Assembly (NCBI GenBank): GCA_021816545.1 | Contig: JAKAXP010000071.1 | Coordinates: 1 to 10,344 of the forward strand | Length of the DNA stretch: 10,344 bases | Source: Bacteroidota bacterium | Lineage (GTDB): Bacteria > Bacteroidota > Bacteroidia > Bacteroidales > VadinHA17 | Reading direction: 5' to 3' | Part shown: positions 1-7,026 of the stretch, one piece after another | Layout of the letters: every line of letters begins with the position of its first letter | Numbering within the stretch: position 1 is the stretch's first letter | Notes under the pieces: model-generated | Told to the model about the DNA's origin: nothing | Database searches by the model: none | What the model saw: the letters and a program-made list of their open reading frames with translations, nothing else | Position numbers and translations under genes: made by a program

Positions 1-293
1 TCTCAGAGATGGACTGGAAGAAGGTCGGCACCGTTGAGGAGCTTTTCAAGGAAGGTGACATAGTTGAGGTGCAGCTAATTGAGGTTGACCAGAAGACCGG
101 CAAGCTCAGGCTGTCACGCAAGCCCCTCATTCCGAAGCCGGAAGGATGGGTTGAACCGCCCAAACGCGAACATTCGGAAAGAAGGGAACACCAGGGATCA
201 CGTGACGGACACCGTGGTGATCGCGGAGACCGCGGAGACCGCGGAAACCGAGAGCATCGCCCGCATGACCGCCGTCGCGACAATGACCGGTAG
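1..293 (+). CDS. pnp: Polyribonucleotide nucleotidyltransferase (PNPase), C-terminal fragment
   Basis: This is the 3' end of a gene whose start lies left of the window; the frame is open from base 3. PNPase is a phosphorolytic 3'-5' exoribonuclease that forms a trimer and degrades RNA in the cytoplasm. What is visible is the second half of the C-terminal S1 RNA-binding domain: SEMDWKKVGTVEELFKEGD, then the VEVQLIEVDQKTGKLRLSRK strand region typical of the S1 fold in this enzyme. After the S1 domain comes a low-complexity tail of about 50 residues, rich in Arg, Gly, Asp and His, with the run RGDRGDRGDRGN coded by a 9-base tandem repeat at 213-248. The catalytic RNase PH domains and the KH domain are outside the window. 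The identification rests on the S1 segment and the basic tail; another S1-domain protein is possible but less likely. A terminator follows. Confidence 0.85.
   Translation, partial: SEMDWKKVGTVEELFKEGDIVEVQLIEVDQKTGKLRLSRKPLIPKPEGWVEPPKREHSERREHQGSRDGHRGDRGDRGDRGNREHRPHDRRRDNDR
213..248 (+). repeat. Four 9-base tandem units coding Arg-Gly-Asp/Asn in the pnp tail
   Basis: Four in-frame 9-base units encode RGD, RGD, RGD, RGN. The second and third are identical (CGCGGAGAC); the first and fourth differ by a few bases. The repeat lies inside the basic, disordered C-terminal tail of PNPase. It probably arose by slippage, and its copy number may vary between strains. Confidence 0.8.
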
Positions 294-330
294 ATTTTCT
301 GTCGGTTAATCATCCAGGATCGTTTTTCAG

Positions 331-365
331 GAGGGGCTGTCTCACAGGGGCGGCCTCTCTTTTTT
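331..365 (+). terminator. Intrinsic terminator after pnp
   Basis: A 9-bp stem pairs GAGGGGCTG (331-339) with CGGCCTCTC (351-359), including two G-T pairs, around an 11-base loop. Six T residues follow (360-365). It lies 38 bases after the pnp stop and before the kinase promoter, so it should end the pnp transcript. Confidence 0.85.
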
Positions 366-399
366 AATGCATGGCATCGGAAAGCGCCCGGCCGTTTTA

Positions 400-430
400 T
401 TTGCATTGTGAACGCTAAATGTTAATTTTG
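400..430 (+). promoter_or_regulatory. Bacteroidota-type promoter for the deoxynucleoside kinase
   Basis: TTTG at 400-403 (-33 box) is followed after exactly 19 bases by TAATTTTG at 423-430, a perfect match to the TAnnTTTG -7 consensus of the primary sigma factor in Bacteroides and relatives. The expected transcription start is a few bases after 430, giving a leader of roughly 20 bases before the ATG at 457. Confidence 0.75.
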
Positions 431-456
431 GTACCCGGTGCAAGGCAGGAGCAGGC

Positions 457-1101
457 ATGGAAGGCAACATGTACAACTATATTGTTATTGAGGGAAATAT
501 CGGTGCGGGGAAGACCACACTGGCATCCATGATTGCACGCGACTGCAACGCAAAACTGATACTCGAACGTTTCGCTGACAACCCCTTCCTCCCCAAGTTC
601 TATAATGACCCAACCCGGTATTCTTTCCCGCTGGAGCTCTCATTCCTTGCTGACCGCTACAGGCAGCTGAAGGAAGAACTGGTTGAACCTGACCTCTTTA
701 AAAGCTTCACGGTGGCTGACTACTACTTCATGAAGTCGCTTGTCTTCTCATCCAAAACCCTTGAACAGGATGAGTTCAGCCTTTACCGCCAGATCTTCTA
801 CATCATTTACAGTTCGCTTCCCAAGCCTGACCTGTACGTCTACCTCCATGTCCCGCCTGAGCGGCTGCTAAAGAACATAGCATTGAGAGGAAGAGAGTAC
901 GAAAAGTCAATAACTGCAGATTACCTGGCAGGCATACAGGAAAGCTACTTCAACTTCTTCAGGCAGAATCCGGAAAACCGCTACCTTGTCCTTGACGTCT
1001 CGAACATCGATTTTGTTGCCAGCCAGAATGACTACCTGAGAGTTAAGAGCACGATATTCACCGAACCGGTTTCGCAGGGAATCAACCTCCGGAATTTCTG
1101 A
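457..1101 (+). CDS. Deoxynucleoside kinase (dCK/dGK family)
   Basis: Cytoplasmic salvage enzyme that transfers phosphate from a nucleoside triphosphate to the 5'-hydroxyl of a deoxynucleoside. The protein has 214 residues, normal for the family. Visible motifs are the P-loop GNIGAGKT (residues 13-20), the ERFADNPFLPKFY segment with the probable catalytic base Glu37, and the LID region RGREYE (144-149), whose arginines would contact phosphates. At residues 88-90 the sequence reads DYY, where dCK and Bacillus dNKs have ERS or DRS, so the arginine of that motif is missing; I believe this is common in Bacteroidota homologues but could not check. The start at 457 is preceded by AGGCAGGA; a second in-frame ATG at 469 (MYNYIVIEG) fits the family N-terminus equally well. 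The gene has its own promoter at 400-430 and is followed by a 123-base spacer. The preferred base (adenosine, guanosine or cytidine) cannot be read from the sequence. Confidence 0.9.
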   Translation: MEGNMYNYIVIEGNIGAGKTTLASMIARDCNAKLILERFADNPFLPKFYNDPTRYSFPLELSFLADRYRQLKEELVEPDLFKSFTVADYYFMKSLVFSSKTLEQDEFSLYRQIFYIIYSSLPKPDLYVYLHVPPERLLKNIALRGREYEKSITADYLAGIQESYFNFFRQNPENRYLVLDVSNIDFVASQNDYLRVKSTIFTEPVSQGINLRNF

Positions 1102-1143
1102 TTTTTTCATGCAATGGTTGCAGTTATTGACTAAAAATTATCT

Positions 1144-1151
1144 TAAATTTG
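1144..1151 (+). promoter_or_regulatory. Probable -7 box for the OmpA/TPR lipoprotein gene
   Basis: TAAATTTG matches the Bacteroidota TAnnTTTG consensus perfectly and lies 73 bases before the ATG at 1225. The -33 element is poor: the nearest TTG triplets (1118-1120 and 1127-1129) give spacings of 23 and 14 bases instead of about 19. The leader from here to the start codon is strongly AT-rich, ending in an A-rich stretch (1210-1223) without a Shine-Dalgarno sequence, as is usual for well-translated genes in this phylum. Confidence 0.55.
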
Positions 1152-1224
1152 CATCCAAATCAGAAATGTCGTATAATTGCTTTAATTAAACAGATACTGA
1201 TCGCAACTAATTAAAAAACAAATT

Positions 1225-2931
1225 ATGAAAAATTTCACCAGACTTTTTGTCATCCTGCTTGCTGCTGTTCTCATGTCAGGTTGCAGCAGTCTTGACAAGA
1301 TGAAAAAGAACGCCAATCTCGTCAAGTATGAAGTTACCCCCAAGGTGCTTGAGACCCATGCAGGCATAGTTGCTGCACAGGTGAAAGTCACCTATCCGGA
1401 AAAATACTTTGACAAGAACACCACGCTGAAGATCACCCCGGTCCTTTCATATGAAGGCGGTGAGACGGCTTTTGATGAACTGCTCTACACTCAGGGTGAG
1501 AAAGTTTTGGCCAACAACAAGTCGGTTGCATGGACAGGTGGCACCGTAAACTGGTCAGGTGATGTAAATTATATTCCCGAGATGAAGGTCTCCGAGTTCC
1601 TTCTGAAGGTAGAAGCTTCAAAGAAGGGCAAGACACTGGCCTTTGATCCCATCAAGCTCGCTGACGGCGTGATTGCAACTTCTACACTTGTTGAAGACCA
1701 TGCAATGCCCGTTTCGCTGAAAGACAACTATCAGCGCATTGTTCCCGAGCAGAAGATGGCTGACATTCTCTACAACATCAACCAGTCGAATATCAGGCCT
1801 GCAGAACTGAAGGCTGCTGATATCCAGGCTCTCAAGGATTACATTGCACTCGTCATGCAGAACGAAAGGATGCAGGTCAAGGGTGTTACAAACAGCTCAT
1901 ATGCTTCTCCTGACGGTCCACTTACGCTCAACGAAAAACTCTCTGTTGACAGAGGCAAGGCTGCCGAGAAGTATCTCCAGAAGGAGTACGGAAAGATCCC
2001 CGAACTGGCTCAGCTCTTCTCAACCCAGACAACCGCAGAAGACTGGGAAGGTTTCAAGGCCCTCGTCCAGGAGTCCTCAATAGCTGACAAGGAGCTTATC
2101 CTCAGGGTTCTCTCAATGTACCAGGATCCCGCTGTCCGCGAACAGGAGATCAAGAACATGTCAACTGCATATGAATCACTTGCTGAGCAGATTCTTCCCC
2201 AGCTGAGAAGGTCGAAACTTATTGTTGACGTCAACCTGATCGGCCTCAGCGATGAGGAGATCCTTGCTGCAATCAAGAGTGACCCGTCAGTACTCAGCCT
2301 TGAGCAGATGCTCTATGCTGCCACCCTGACGAATGACCCCAACGAGATGCTCAAGTATTACCAGCTTGCTGCAGCAAAGGAACCCAAGTGCTTCCGCGCA
2401 TGGAACAACATTGGCTGGGCTTACCTCCAGATGGGCAAGGCTGATGATGCAATGGTAGCTCTTGAGAAAGCCAAGGCACTCAAGAATGATGACAATGTGA
2501 AGAATAACCTGGGCTTTGCAGCTCTCCTCAAGGGTGACATCAAGGGTGCAGCCGAATACTTCAACTCAATGTCAGCTGCCACCCCCGAATCAAAGTTCGG
2601 TCTTGGCACCATCGCAATTCACGAAGGCAAATATGACCAGGCAGTCAACATGCTCGGTGACAAGCCCACGATGAACCTTGCACTTGCACAGCTTCTCAAG
2701 GGTGACGTCAACAAGGCAAAGACCACCATGGATGCAGTCAAACCGTGCAAATGCGGTGCTCCCTCATACCTGAAGGCAGTCATAGCAGCACGCCTTGACA
2801 ACAAGGACGGTGTTCTCAGCGGCCTGCGCGAAGCAGTTGGCTACAACAGCGACTGGAAAAACTACGCACAGACAGACCTCGAGTTTGCAAAATACTTCAC
2901 CGATGACGCATTCATCGCAGTGACGAAGTAA
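1225..2931 (+). CDS. OmpA-like/TPR lipoprotein, function unknown
   Basis: A 568-residue predicted lipoprotein. Residues 1-19 form a signal peptide ending in MSG before Cys20, the probable lipidation site. Residues about 35-165 form a beta-rich region I do not recognise. Residues about 175-255 resemble an OmpA C-terminal domain: YASPDG (226-231), then N236, LS (239-240) and R243 match the G-x-A-S-x-x-G...N...LS..R pattern. R243 corresponds to the arginine that contacts diaminopimelate in OmpA, but the matching aspartate position seems to be changed. Residues about 390-460 hold two TPR units (WNNIGWAYLQMGKADDAM and the following NNLGFAALLKGDIKGAAEYF), with weaker helical repeats on both sides; a CKC motif sits at 508-510. 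The protein probably lies in the periplasm or at the outer membrane and may join envelope and peptidoglycan. The gene ends in tandem stops TAA-TAA before a strong terminator, stands alone, and looks well expressed. No specific function can be assigned. Confidence 0.8.
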   Translation: MKNFTRLFVILLAAVLMSGCSSLDKMKKNANLVKYEVTPKVLETHAGIVAAQVKVTYPEKYFDKNTTLKITPVLSYEGGETAFDELLYTQGEKVLANNKSVAWTGGTVNWSGDVNYIPEMKVSEFLLKVEASKKGKTLAFDPIKLADGVIATSTLVEDHAMPVSLKDNYQRIVPEQKMADILYNINQSNIRPAELKAADIQALKDYIALVMQNERMQVKGVTNSSYASPDGPLTLNEKLSVDRGKAAEKYLQKEYGKIPELAQLFSTQTTAEDWEGFKALVQESSIADKELILRVLSMYQDPAVREQEIKNMSTAYESLAEQILPQLRRSKLIVDVNLIGLSDEEILAAIKSDPSVLSLEQMLYAATLTNDPNEMLKYYQLAAAKEPKCFRAWNNIGWAYLQMGKADDAMVALEKAKALKNDDNVKNNLGFAALLKGDIKGAAEYFNSMSAATPESKFGLGTIAIHEGKYDQAVNMLGDKPTMNLALAQLLKGDVNKAKTTMDAVKPCKCGAPSYLKAVIAARLDNKDGVLSGLREAVGYNSDWKNYAQTDLEFAKYFTDDAFIAVTK

Positions 2932-2948
2932 TAACGCGACAAATAACA

Positions 2949-2983
2949 AAAAACCCCGTTCCGCCACGCGGAACGGGGTTTTT
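2949..2983. terminator. Strong bidirectional terminator between convergent genes
   Basis: A perfect 13-bp stem pairs 2951-2963 (AAACCCCGTTCCG) with 2969-2981, around a 5-base loop; two more A-T pairs extend it to 15 bp. A run of A residues on the left arm and T residues on the right arm allow it to work in both directions. It lies 17 bases after the lipoprotein stop and about 58 bases past the end of the minus-strand methyltransferase gene. Confidence 0.92.
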
Positions 2984-3040
2984 CATTATGTTGCACTCCG
3001 TGGAGCCCGCCAGGTAACTGACGGTTTCTCCATTCAATCA

Positions 3041-3568
3041 TCACCTGGTCCGGCCTGCCAGCTCCCACAGCACTATACCGGCGCTGACAGCAACATTGAA
3101 TGAGTGTTTGGTGCCGTACTGAGGTATCTCAATACAGGCATCTGACAGGTTCACCACCTCTTCTGATACACCTTTGATTTCATGGCCGAATACCAGGGCA
3201 TACCTCTTCCCCGGTTCTGTGACAAATCGGTCAAGTGGAACAGACCCCTCTGCCTGCTCCACTGACACAATACAGTAACCCCTTTCCTTCAGTTGCCTGA
3301 CCGCTTCAGGGGTATCGGGGAAGTATTTCCATTCCACTGATTCAGTGGCTCCCAGGGCCGTTTTGTGTATCTCCCTGTGCGGAGGGGTGGCGGTGATGCC
3401 GCAGAGCCAGAGCGCCTCCACCAGGAAAGCATCGGCAGTCCTGAAAATTGACCCAACATTGTTGAGGCTGCGTACACTGTCAAGGACTATGATGAAGGGC
3501 GACTTCTCCGAAGCCCTGAACTCCGTCACGCTCTTGCGGTCCAGTTCATCGTTTGTCAGCTTCCTCAT
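3041..3568 (-). CDS. SpoU/TrmH-family RNA 2'-O-methyltransferase
   Basis: A 175-residue SPOUT-class enzyme predicted to methylate a ribose 2'-hydroxyl in tRNA or rRNA with S-adenosylmethionine. The three SpoU motifs are present: motif 1 NNVGSIFRTADAF (residues 36-48, with the conserved Arg43), motif 2 YALVFGHEIKGVSEEV (123-138), and motif 3 IEIPQYGTKHSFNVAVSAG (146-164), which with motif 2 forms the trefoil knot that binds the cofactor. It has no N-terminal extension, unlike the larger TrmH or RlmB types, so it is a compact, catalytic-domain-only member. The exact RNA target cannot be told from sequence. The gene converges on the lipoprotein gene and shares its terminator. It is divergent from sucC across a 100-base AT-rich spacer. 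The ATG at 3568 directly precedes the expected N-terminus and no Shine-Dalgarno sequence is evident. Confidence 0.88.
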   Translation of the reverse strand: MRKLTNDELDRKSVTEFRASEKSPFIIVLDSVRSLNNVGSIFRTADAFLVEALWLCGITATPPHREIHKTALGATESVEWKYFPDTPEAVRQLKERGYCIVSVEQAEGSVPLDRFVTEPGKRYALVFGHEIKGVSEEVVNLSDACIEIPQYGTKHSFNVAVSAGIVLWELAGRTR

Positions 3569-3668
3569 TCATGAAAATTTTAGCGAAAATAATTATAAAA
3601 AAGAGTAAATTACATACCTGTTTTTACATGATGCATCAATAACCCCATACCATAACCTATTACCTGTC
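3569..3668. promoter_or_regulatory. AT-rich divergent spacer between the methyltransferase gene and sucC
   Basis: This 100-base spacer must carry promoters for both flanking genes, which point away from each other. It is much more AT-rich than the genes. No perfect TAnnTTTG box was found on either strand. The best minus-strand candidate is TATTTTCG (complement of 3584-3591), one mismatch from consensus and without a -33 box at the right distance. For sucC no convincing box was seen. Confidence 0.4.
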
Positions 3669-4859
3669 ATGAATATTCACGAATACCAGGGAAAATCTAT
3701 CCTGCAGGCACACGGTGTTGCAGTGCAGGAGGGTTTTGTGGCCGAGACGGCCGGACAGGCTGCCATGGTGGCCGAAGAACTTAAGAAGAAATACGGTACA
3801 GAGATCTTTGTAATCAAGGCTCAGATCCATGCCGGCGGCCGCGGCAAAGGGGGAGGAGTAAAGATTGCCCGCTCACCGGAAGAGGCAGCTGAGGTAACCT
3901 CGCGCATGCTCGGGATGACGCTTGTCACACCCCAGACAGGCCCTGCAGGAAAAGTTGTGCATAAGGTGCTTGTGGCACGTGATGTATATTACAAGGGAGA
4001 ATCAGATATAAAGGAATTCTACCTCTCACTTCTTCTTGACCGAAGGAAATCATCATATGTCGTTGTATATTCTCCTGAGGGGGGAATGGACATCGAGGAG
4101 GTGGCTGCACGCAATCCGGATGCACTCTTTACCGAAACCGTTGATGCAACCTGTTGCCTGCATGAGTTCCAGATGAGAACCATCGCCTCAAACCTTGGTC
4201 TGCATGGCAAGGCATACCGCGAAATGGTAACATTCCTCAAGGGACTCTGGGAATCCTTTGTGAATTCTGATGCATCACTGATGGAGATCAACCCTCTGCT
4301 TAAAACAAGTGATGACCGCGTGCTGGCCGTTGACTGCAAGGTGATCCTTGATGACAATGCACTTTACCGTCACCCGGAGCTGGCAGCCATGCGTGACCTT
4401 AACGAAGAGGACCCGACGGAGGTCGAAGCCTCGGCAAGCAACCTCAACTACGTCAAGCTTGACGGAGACGTAGGATGCATGGTCAATGGAGCCGGACTTG
4501 CCATGGCCACCATGGACCTGATACAGCTCTCCGGGGGCAGACCCGCAAACTTCCTCGACGTGGGTGGCGGAGCAAACCCGAAGACAGTGGAGGCAGGATT
4601 CAGGATCATCCTTAAGGACCCGAACGTAAAGGCCATACTCGTGAATATATTCGGAGGCATCGTCAGGTGTGACAGAGTTGCTGCAGGCATCATAGAAGCA
4701 TACAAAACGATCGGCGACATAAAGGTGCCGGTGATAGTCAGGCTTCAGGGAACAAATGCCGAAGAGGCAAAAGAGCTTATTGACAGCTCCGGGCTGAAAG
4801 TCATTGCCGCATCCACCTTCACCGATGCTGCTGTAAAGGTTAAGCAAGCCCTGACCTGA
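3669..4859 (+). CDS. sucC: Succinyl-CoA synthetase (ADP-forming) beta subunit
   Basis: Beta subunit of the TCA-cycle ligase that interconverts succinyl-CoA and succinate with nucleotide phosphorylation. The protein has 396 residues, against 388 in Escherichia coli. It opens with MNIHEYQGKSIL, the standard N-terminus, which fixes the start. The ATP-grasp domain covers about residues 1-240, with the nucleotide-binding segment IKAQIHAGGRGKGGGVK (49-65) and the probable Mg2+ ligands N208 and D222, both nine residues downstream of E. coli N199 and D213 as I recall them. The C-terminal ligase (CoA-binding-like) domain carries NGAGLAMATMD, FLDVGGGANP and NIFGGIVRCDRVA. The alpha subunit gene sucD, which bears the phosphohistidine and is often adjacent in other bacteria, is not here: priA follows after 133 bases. 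The enzyme needs that subunit, so sucD should be elsewhere in the genome. Confidence 0.95.
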   Translation: MNIHEYQGKSILQAHGVAVQEGFVAETAGQAAMVAEELKKKYGTEIFVIKAQIHAGGRGKGGGVKIARSPEEAAEVTSRMLGMTLVTPQTGPAGKVVHKVLVARDVYYKGESDIKEFYLSLLLDRRKSSYVVVYSPEGGMDIEEVAARNPDALFTETVDATCCLHEFQMRTIASNLGLHGKAYREMVTFLKGLWESFVNSDASLMEINPLLKTSDDRVLAVDCKVILDDNALYRHPELAAMRDLNEEDPTEVEASASNLNYVKLDGDVGCMVNGAGLAMATMDLIQLSGGRPANFLDVGGGANPKTVEAGFRIILKDPNVKAILVNIFGGIVRCDRVAAGIIEAYKTIGDIKVPVIVRLQGTNAEEAKELIDSSGLKVIAASTFTDAAVKVKQALT

Positions 4860-4992
4860 AAACCTCAGGAGAATTCACCGGGGCACCAGCGAGGGTGGCA
4901 GATGGCTTCTGTATCGGTTCTCCGTTCATAAAATCAGACCTCATCACGGGCCTTTGTTGCCATTTATTCTTAATTTGCCGCTGTTTCAGGCC

Positions 4993-7005
4993 ATGAACAG
5001 ACTCTATGCAGATATCGTCATCCCCGTTGCCGTCAGCGGCTCATTCACATATGCCATTCCGGAGGAGATGTGTGATGCTGTCCGGCGCGGAAGCCTGGTG
5101 ACGGTACCCTTCGGGCAAAGCAAGAGTACAGCCGGCATGGTTGTGAAGGTGCATGACAACCCGCCGGAAGAGTTTTCTGCCAGGGAGATAGGTTCAATGC
5201 TGCCTGGCGAACCGGCTCTCAATGAGCGCCTCACTGATTTCCTCATGTGGATTTCGGATTATTACATGGCATACCCCGGTGAGGTGATGAAAGCAGCGAT
5301 ACCCGTGCCGGAGGACCTGCCAGGAAGACCGGTAAAGCGCAAAAGGAAGGAGAAGCCTGAGGCTGAGGCAGCGGAGACGGTAATGCCGGCAGAGCTGAAC
5401 AGGGTGCAGGGTGATGCTCATGATTCAATCAGAAGACTGTTTGCTGAACGGGATACAGTACTCCTGCACGGGGTCACCTCCAGCGGCAAAACGGAGATAT
5501 ATATTCACCTCATGCGTGAGCAGCTTGATAAGGGTAGGCAGGTACTCTACATGCTGCCCGAGATTGCCCTTACCACCCAGATAATAGAAAGGCTCAGGAA
5601 GCATTTCGGTAATGCCATAGGGGTGTTTCACTCTCGTCTGACGCCTGCGGCGCGCCGCGAGGTGTGGAAAAAGGTCAGCGAAGGGAGCCTGCGCGCCGTA
5701 TTGGGAGTCAGGTCATCACTCTTTCTTCCCTTCAGCGATCTCGGGCTGATAATCGTGGATGAGGAGCATGACTCATCGTACAAGCAGTATGACCCCGCAC
5801 CACGCTATCACGCCCGTGATGCTGCCATGATGCTTGCCCGCCTCCATGGCGGAAAGACACTGCTCGGGTCAGCAACGCCATCACTGGAGAGCTATCACAA
5901 TGCCCTGGCCGGCAGATACGGTTTTGTTGAGCTCATGACGCGGTTCGGCGAGGTGATGATGCCCGAGATGATCATCGCTGACACCCGCAGGGGAGGGAAA
6001 AAGAAGGGACCCACGGCACATTTCACACCACGCCTCCTTGAGGCTGTTGAGGAGGCGCTGAAGCGCGAAGAACAGGTCATACTCTTCCAGAACAGGAGAG
6101 GCTTCTCCCCGTTCCTGATGTGCTCTGACTGCGGGCATGTGCCTGCATGCACGAACTGCTCCGTCAGCTACACCTACCATAAAGGCATAAACAGGCTGGT
6201 ATGCCATTACTGCGGCAAAAGCGTCAGACTGCCATCGGAATGCCCGGAATGCGGATCGGTGAACATCTCAACAATGGGCTTCGGCACTGAAAAGATCGAG
6301 GAGGAGATAAAACTGCTCTTCCCTTCGGCCAGGGTGGCCCGTATGGATCAGGATACAGTCAGAAACCGGAATGCAGCTTCGGACATCCTCGGCAGCTTCG
6401 CCGCAGGCGAAACCGATATACTGATAGGCACCCAGATGATCTCCAAAGGGCTCGACTTTGAGAGGCTGACAGTGGTGGGGATCCTCGATGCCGACAATAT
6501 GATGCATTTCCCTGATTTCAGGGCACATGAGCGAAGCTTCCAGCTGATGGAACAGGTGAGCGGAAGGGCAGGGCGCAGGACACGGCGCGGCAAGGTTATA
6601 ATTCAGACGGCTGATCCTGCAAACACGATCCTCCGGCATGTGCTGAAGCACGACTACCGGTCGATGAGCACCGCACAGCTCGAGGAGCGGGCTTTGTTCG
6701 GCTATCCGCCTTTTACAAGGATCATCAGGATTGCACTGAAGCACCGTGACCTGGATGAACTGAATGCCACTTCAGCACGGCTGGCTGAGACACTTCGCCG
6801 CTACCTGGGGAACCACGTGCTGGGACCGGAGTTTCCGATGGTTATGCAGGTGCAGAAGTGGTATATAAAGACAATTATGATAAAGATAGACAGCACCCTT
6901 TCGCCTTCAAAGGTTAAGGAAATGGTACGGCGGGAGATGGAAGCCGAGCTTAAATCGGCCAGAAGGGGACTGCTTCGTATACATGCAGATGTTGACCCGC
7001 AGTAA
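4993..7005 (+). CDS. priA: Primosomal protein N' (replication restart helicase PriA), lacking the winged-helix domain
   Basis: PriA is a 3'-5' superfamily 2 helicase that recognises stalled forks and reloads the replisome. The ATG at 4993 is preferred: MNRLYADIVIPVAVSGSF is the family N-terminus, while the longer frame starts at a TTG (4954). This gives 670 residues. In order: 3'-DNA-binding domain (1-104), a short charged linker (105-134), LNRVQGDA (135-142, a Q-like motif), Walker A GVTSSGKTE (160-168), Walker B DEEH (256-259), eight zinc-binding cysteines at 377/380, 386/389, 404/407 and 417/420, GTQMISKGLDF, the motif VI region QVSGRAGR, and the C-terminal domain ending in DVDPQ. All catalytic and zinc residues are present. 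The winged-helix domain normally between the 3'-DNA-binding domain and the helicase core is absent; the protein is shorter than E. coli PriA (732) and, from memory, much shorter than many Bacteroidales homologues. No terminator separates it from the next gene. Confidence 0.93.
   Translation: MNRLYADIVIPVAVSGSFTYAIPEEMCDAVRRGSLVTVPFGQSKSTAGMVVKVHDNPPEEFSAREIGSMLPGEPALNERLTDFLMWISDYYMAYPGEVMKAAIPVPEDLPGRPVKRKRKEKPEAEAAETVMPAELNRVQGDAHDSIRRLFAERDTVLLHGVTSSGKTEIYIHLMREQLDKGRQVLYMLPEIALTTQIIERLRKHFGNAIGVFHSRLTPAARREVWKKVSEGSLRAVLGVRSSLFLPFSDLGLIIVDEEHDSSYKQYDPAPRYHARDAAMMLARLHGGKTLLGSATPSLESYHNALAGRYGFVELMTRFGEVMMPEMIIADTRRGGKKKGPTAHFTPRLLEAVEEALKREEQVILFQNRRGFSPFLMCSDCGHVPACTNCSVSYTYHKGINRLVCHYCGKSVRLPSECPECGSVNISTMGFGTEKIEEEIKLLFPSARVARMDQDTVRNRNAASDILGSFAAGETDILIGTQMISKGLDFERLTVVGILDADNMMHFPDFRAHERSFQLMEQVSGRAGRRTRRGKVIIQTADPANTILRHVLKHDYRSMSTAQLEERALFGYPPFTRIIRIALKHRDLDELNATSARLAETLRRYLGNHVLGPEFPMVMQVQKWYIKTIMIKIDSTLSPSKVKEMVRREMEAELKSARRGLLRIHADVDPQ
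5305..5394 (+). other. Charged linker where PriA normally has a winged-helix domain
   Basis: These 30 codons (PriA residues 105-134) join MKAAIP, the usual end of the 3'-DNA-binding domain, to the start of the helicase core at LNRVQGDA. The linker is a basic stretch (PVKRKRKEK) followed by Glu/Ala-rich residues and looks disordered. In E. coli the Walker A glycine is near residue 224, against 160 here, so about 64 residues are missing even relative to that protein. The reading frame runs through without a break. Confidence 0.7.
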
Positions 7006-7026
7006 AACCCTGGAAGAAAATACATT

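Noticed and set aside
213..248. The 9-base repeats as a CRISPR or regulatory repeat array
   Set aside because: The units are contiguous without spacers and in frame with the pnp coding sequence.
79..309. Second plus-strand frame overlapping the end of pnp
   Set aside because: It is an out-of-frame reading of the GC-rich tail with a repetitive translation (AETAETAET) and no family resemblance.
4275..4847. Long minus-strand open frame (190 codons) inside sucC
   Set aside because: It lies wholly antisense to a clearly conserved gene, its translation resembles no family I know, and no promoter or start context supports it.
4868..4922. GGAGAA and TTCTCC inverted pair between sucC and priA as a possible terminator
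   Set aside because: The stem is only 6 bp with a loop of over 40 bases and no following T run.
4954..4992. Upstream in-frame extension of priA by 13 codons from a TTG
   Set aside because: TTG starts are rare, the added residues do not resemble the family N-terminus, and the ATG at 4993 begins exactly at the conserved sequence.
6268..6744. Minus-strand open frame (158 codons) inside priA
   Set aside because: It is antisense to the conserved zinc and helicase motifs of PriA; its Cys/His-rich translation reflects the complementary codons.
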